Source: Entrophospora sp. SA101
Lineage: Eukaryota; Glomeromycota; Glomeromycetes; Entrophosporales; Entrophosporaceae
Length of the DNA: 49,189 bases
Assembly: GCA_958430865.1 (NCBI GenBank)
Contig: CAUDNR010004132.1
Span: 17,586-66,774 of the forward strand
Direction: 5' to 3'
Part shown: in pieces, positions 44,461 through 49,189 of the stretch
How the letters are laid out: every line of letters starts with the position of its first letter
How positions within the stretch are numbered: position 1 is the stretch's first letter
Made by a program: the position numbers and the translations under genes
The notes under the pieces: model-generated
What the model was told of the DNA's origin: nothing
Seen by the model: the letters and a program-made list of their open reading frames with translations, nothing else
Databases searched by the model: none

Positions 44461-44902
44461 TGAACTGTATGCCCTTGGAATGATAATTCTCATGATTTAT
44501 TTGATGTTGGTTTTTTTTTAACTAAAAGCCACAAAGAATAGGAGAAGCTACCTAATGATATAAATTTTATGTATTTTGTTATGTGACATTTTGTATAATT
44601 GTTAAAAAATCTTGCCTAAATACTTTTTGGAGGGTAATGTATATAAATTGTATATTAATATGTTCATTTACAATCACATCGGACCTAATTCAAAGATTTT
44701 AAATAAGGATGTAATCTTGATTTTTGTGTCTCGCAAACCAAAGTGAATAAAAAATTTCTCGAGTACCCAAATTTGTGTGACTCGCATTAACAAGTTTAAA
44801 TTGGAGAAATATGAATCAATTATTACATACTTTATTATTAGTTGATAATAAAAAAATTCTATACTTGAAGAATGATCCAAAATAAAAAAGATTTCACTAT
44901 TA

Positions 44903-47814
44903 TTAATTTGCAATATTATCATTTTTCAAACTTGATCTACCAGCTCTCATCATTTCATCTACCAACAAAAAGTTACTAGCAATTACAGAACTATCAATAA
45001 AAAATATAGGAAATTTAAACATTATTAGATTGTTATTATTTTTATTAATGTATATCTATAAATAGTAGGAAATACATACCATGAGTGTAACATGTGACGA
45101 ATGACTCTATAATTGTCCCAAATACCTTCTTGAACAGGATCAAGTGTTTCTCCTGTATTTAAATCTACGCCAACAACATGGCCGGAAGCATATTCCTCCT
45201 TTATAAAAGGAAAAAAAATTCATTTTTAAATAATTTATAAAATCAATAATCAACAATAATAATAAACAATCGAGTTAAAAGTATAGTTGATGGTTTACAT
45301 GGGGATGAAATTGTACAGAAGCAATAATGGTTTACTTATCCTCTTCAAAATAAAAAAAAAGCAAATGATTTGATAGTTACGTATGGAGTTGGTCTCCCGC
45401 TCCACCAACAATATACTTGACAGACGAAATAGTTAATATAATATATAAACCCAAAAATTTAACAATTAGGTTCTTTGGAAGTTAAAAGAGCTACCAATCC
45501 TAACAAATAACTTGAAAATTAAACCCAAATATTTATAAAATAAATAAATGTTGTATTAATTGTAAACAAAATTACAAGGAAAATTATTATATGCGTACAT
45601 AAATATAAATTTAAATGAATCATTATTAAATAATTTACAAAAAATAATCATTTGTTTTTTAAAATTCTTTTTTGTTCCCTTCTTGAACAGGATCAAGTGT
45701 TTCTCCTGTATTTAAATCTACGCCAACAACATGGCCGGAAGCATATTCCTCCTTTATAAAAGGAAAAAAAATTCATTTTTAAATAATTTATAAAATCAAT
45801 AATCAACAATAATAATAAACAATCGATCGATCGATTACTTGTAAAGAAACAATAATGTCTTGAGCATCAAAACCACCGTTTTGTGCTAAAACCTTTGGAA
45901 TTATCAACATTGCATCAGCAAAAGCTTGAACCCCCATTTTGGCTCTGCCTTTAACTGAATCTTTGAATTTTGTTAAATGTGCTGATAATGCAACTTGAAA
46001 AGCTCCAGCTCCTGGGACCACACTATCATCTTCAATAGCATTCTTGACAGCACGTAATCCATCACGAACTGCATCATTAATTTGAGTTATAGTGTGTGCA
46101 TTAGGTCCTTTTGATTTTACATATACATCATGTGAAATTAATGTTAATAAAATTTTATTGAAAGTATTTTTTTATTTTTATAAGAAAAAAAAAATACCTT
46201 TAATTAAGATGGTAACGGATTTAGGATCTTTTACATCTTCAACAAAAGTATATTTTTCTTCTCCTAATGTGTGCTCATATATAAGTCCAGCATGTCCAAG
46301 AACATCAGGAGTCAAATCATCGACTGAATTTTGTGCGACACCACCACATACAAGTTGTAATCTTTCCATGTTTCTTCTTTTTGCTCTTCTTAATGCTAAA
46401 ATGCCATTTTTACAAAGTAGATCCAATGATAAAGGGTCTATTCCTTTTTGATTAATAACAACAAAACCTTTTTTCGAATCACCACAAACTTGTTTCTTTA
46501 ATTCTACAATCTTTTTAACTTTCTCATCAGTAAATTTTCTTTCTGATTCAACAAGTTTTTCACGTTGATCAGCACTTGAATAAAAAAATCCTGAATTGAT
46601 TTCACTGTTAATAGCACAAAAAAATATTATTTATAAAAATATTTGACTATATTTTTGGAAAAAAACTATTTAAATTAAAATTACGCATTTTATTTTATCA
46701 AGACGTTATATGGGGTTATACCTTTTCTCATATTCTAAGGACACATTTAATGTCAATATATAAGCATCTTCTACACGTCTTGGCATATCTGGATGACGAG
46801 CTCCATGATCTAATACCAGACCACGGATCAAACGTGAATCAGTTGCAGTCTTATGTTGCATTTTCATAACCTCTACCATGTGTAAATCAATTGGCTGATT
46901 GTCACGTTTAATGGCCAAAACAGCATCAACAACAGCCTCTGTCAATTTATCAGCAAGAGTGCTTTGAACTTTTGTCCTTAAAGAACTACGAGCGACATTA
47001 ACAAGTAATTCTCGATCAATTGATTTTGTAACTTTAAATTTATCCAAAAACTGTAAAAATTTTTTTTTTTCAGGAAAAAAGAAAGAAGATAAAATTAAGC
47101 ATATTTATATATATTATTTAGTATAATGTATATGTATATATATTATATACCTCAAGTGCTTCAAGTCTAGCTATGTCAAAACCTTCTGTAACAACTCTAG
47201 GATGTAATCCTTCTGAAATGTATCTTTCAGCTTGTTTCATTAATTCACCAACCAATAAAACTATAGATGTGGTTCCATCCCCTGTGATTTCATCTTGTGC
47301 TGTAGCAGCTCGGGCAATCATAGCTGCTGTAGGATTTTGTATTTGCTTTTTTTTAAAAAAAATATAAAATAAAAAGATTAATAAACAAAATTTATAATTA
47401 ATTGATCAAAATTAAAAAGTGTTTCTTTTTCATCATTTTCATTACAAGACATAATTACCATTTCACTTAAAAGAACTTTACCATCTTTGGTGATTTTGAT
47501 ATTCCCTGCACCATCAACCAACCTATATTTTAAAAAACGGGGTTAAAATAAAATAAAAATATATAATAACTTAAATGTATCCGATAAATACATTTTTATT
47601 GTTCCTTTTGGACCAAGGTTAGATTTAAGTACATCTTGTAAACCAATTGCACCCGTAATATTAATCTGAAGAGCTTGACCTCTTCTTGCCACTTCAGATT
47701 TAGGATTGATAAGTTGTACAGCAGAAGACCTATCAAATGATATATAATAACAATTATGATTATTAATTTAATAATTATCAATAAATGTTTTTGATTTGAT
47801 GGTTATACTTACAT
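44903..47814 (-). CDS. CCT6: Chaperonin T-complex subunit zeta (CCT6), with an inserted segment
   Basis: The start codon is split by an intron: AT at 47814-47813, donor GTAAGT, then acceptor GATAG/G, giving [18 protein letters not shown]. The exons then give [31 protein letters not shown], the ATP-site motif GDGTTS ([20 protein letters not shown] region), [110 protein letters not shown], matching CCT zeta order. CCT folds actin and tubulin in the cytosol. The exon carrying [20 protein letters not shown] occurs twice (45678-45770 and 45125-45199 regions) around a 404-bp insert; only the 3' copy continues into [10 protein letters not shown]. Correct product requires skipping the 5' copy. Confidence 0.85.
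45125..45826. repeat. 149-bp direct repeat flanking a 404-bp insert inside CCT6
   Basis: 45125-45273 equals 45678-45826 (offset 553). Between them lies the copy of 40393-40804. The right junction shares CCTTCTT between the CCT6 exon and the CorA segment (7-bp microhomology), the left junction a single A. All three identities are perfect by eye. Confidence 0.85.
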
Positions 47815-48338
47815 TTAATAATTATGTCTATTTAATGAACGCGAAAAAAATGGTTAATTATTTGTAAAGTTCCAAAAGATCTTTTATCAATGATGCTATA
47901 TATCACATTTATCACATCACGACGATCCATACGATCCGTACGATCGATCCATTTATATCGCGATTTTTTAATAACTCAAATTTAATACTTTTGTAACCAC
48001 ACACACATTTCAATTCTATCTTGCTAGGTAACTTTTTTGCAAGTTTTTGCAAACTGTATTATATATATTTTAGAATCCTCAAGGAAAAAGACATTTATAT
48101 ACAAAAAAAAACAGTTTTTATAAAAAGTTATAGTAAATATAACTGAGACAATAGAAGAAAAAAAATTATAATTTAAAATAATAAAAATAATAATAGGAAA
48201 ACAAGAATAAAATTATTTTATATAGACTCATTATATAAATTCATTATAAAAAAACTAGTTAAAAAAATAATAATAAAATAACAATTCATCTAAAAAATAT
48301 TAGAAATTTCAAATACAAATATTATTATTATAATAGTA
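47815..48338. other. Intergenic between CCT6 and the RBM26-like gene
   Basis: It contains CGATCGATC-type words near 47927-47950, an AT-rich run and no supported gene. It should hold the CCT6 promoter and the 3' end of the RBM26-like transcript. Confidence 0.4.
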
Positions 48339-49189
48339 TTAACGTTTCCAAGAACGTTCTCTTTCATCATCATCATCCTTTTCAAAATTATTTTTCTCAT
48401 TTGTTTCTGTGGTTGCTTCGTTAAATGTAGTGGAAGTTGTAGTTTCAGTTTTGACCTCAGTATTTGTGACAATTGGTTGTGATTCAGAATTTTCAACAAC
48501 TGTGGTTGAATTAGTAACCTCTGGTTGAACAGCTGAATTAGTTTCGGAATGCCATGTCATTTGTACAACACCAACATTTGGAATATTAGATCCTTTCACA
48601 AGCGCCTATAAAATATCATTTATTACGTCAATATAATATATATTTTTAATTAAAATAACGATCAATTTTTTTTCAAGTTTACCTGTTCCGCGTCTTTTCT
48701 ATTTTTAAAATGTGCAATCACACCTTTATCATCTTCAACATTAACAAAAGATTCAATCTCACCAAATTGCTGAAAACGAACAAAAAAATTTAAAAGTATT
48801 AAATGATTGTTACCATCGCAAATGATAATATATAATATATAAGATTTAGTTACTTGAAAATAAGTTTTTAAAGCTTCAATGGAATCAGCTGGGAAATCTT
48901 TGATAAGCAATTTGCTAGAACGATTATCAAGTTTATAAGAACGAATAGCACCTCCACCGCGAACTCTTGGCCAACCGCGAGCCCTACCATAAAAAATAGA
49001 AGCACGTCCACGTCCACGGTAAATTGAATCGCCCAAATTATTTGTGATAGAAATTTCCGAAGGCTTTAAAAAAAGAATAAAGTTTAGAAAACCAAACAGA
49101 TAATAAGAATAATAAAATTTTAACAACACATACATCATTTTGTATAGCCTCAGGATTTGTTTGCAAAGAAGCTTCTGTAGTTGAGCCTT
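48339..49189 (-). CDS. RBM26/27-like RNA-binding protein, C-terminal part (runs off the right edge)
   Basis: Four exons seen, in frame: the partial first ends TEASLQTNPEAIQN, then PSEISITNNLGDSIYRGRGR with an RG-rich stretch (GRGRASIFYGRARGWPRVRG), then an RRM: SSKLLIKDFPADSIEALKTY, QFGEIESFVNVEDDKGVIAH, FKNRKDAEQALVKGSNIPNV, ending VQMTWH. A Thr/Glu/Ser-rich acidic tail ends RERSWKR and the stop at 48339. The RRM with a terminal TWH and preceding RG box resembles the C-terminal RRM of RBM26/27 (Rmn1-type nuclear exosome adaptors; inferred). The CCCH zinc finger and first RRM expected in this family would lie beyond the window. Confidence 0.6.

Overview
The window looks like nuclear DNA of a very AT-rich, intron-rich fungus. 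The best guess is an arbuscular mycorrhizal fungus close to Rhizophagus (Glomeromycotina). Reasons: short introns with GTAAG-type donors and TAG acceptors, many ATT/AAT microsatellites, tandem BTB/KCTD genes, F-box/LRR and Tc1/pogo debris, and several repeat protein families that I recall from Rhizophagus (from memory, not searched).

The window has two halves. Positions 1 to about 16,600 form an accessory, mobile-element-like island. Its genes are mostly intronless and on both strands: a small broken ORF; an uncharacterised spliced gene; a RING protein; a coiled-coil protein; a zinc-motif protein; a small helical protein; an F-box/LRR gene with one internal stop; a tyrosine recombinase with two internal stops; a small Cys-rich protein; and a 1,235-residue archaeo-eukaryotic primase - zinc motif - SF2 (UL9-like) helicase. 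Four ORFs share a CPxC-x3-H...C zinc module, two share a helical domain, and four sites share a GATCGG...CACGTGATTTT element. The island ends in degenerate repeats, six copies of a 46-bp minisatellite, a 34-bp repeat, a 32-bp perfect palindrome and a broken pogo-type transposase.

Positions 17,600 to 49,189 carry ordinary spliced host genes: an ITFG1/TIP-like FG-GAP membrane protein (+); four T1/KCTD-type BTB genes, one pair made by a perfect 828-bp tandem duplication; a KDM3-like JmjC demethylase (-); an orphan C-terminal piece of an XMAP215/Dis1 microtubule protein (-); a protein with a probable Asx/DEUBAD-like domain (-); a CorA-type Mg2+ transporter (-); the chaperonin subunit CCT6/zeta (-); and the 3' end of an RBM26/27-like RNA-binding protein (-). 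Two decayed Tc1/mariner transposases lie between them. A 412-bp piece from the 3' end of the CorA gene has been copied into CCT6, flanked by a 149-bp direct duplication of a CCT6 exon and its intron.

The strongest candidate for an undescribed system is the island: a recombinase plus an autonomous-looking primase-helicase, linked to a set of regulatory-looking proteins built from shared modules under a shared promoter motif. Several of its genes are intact, while others carry isolated in-frame stops that would each be explained by a C-to-T change.
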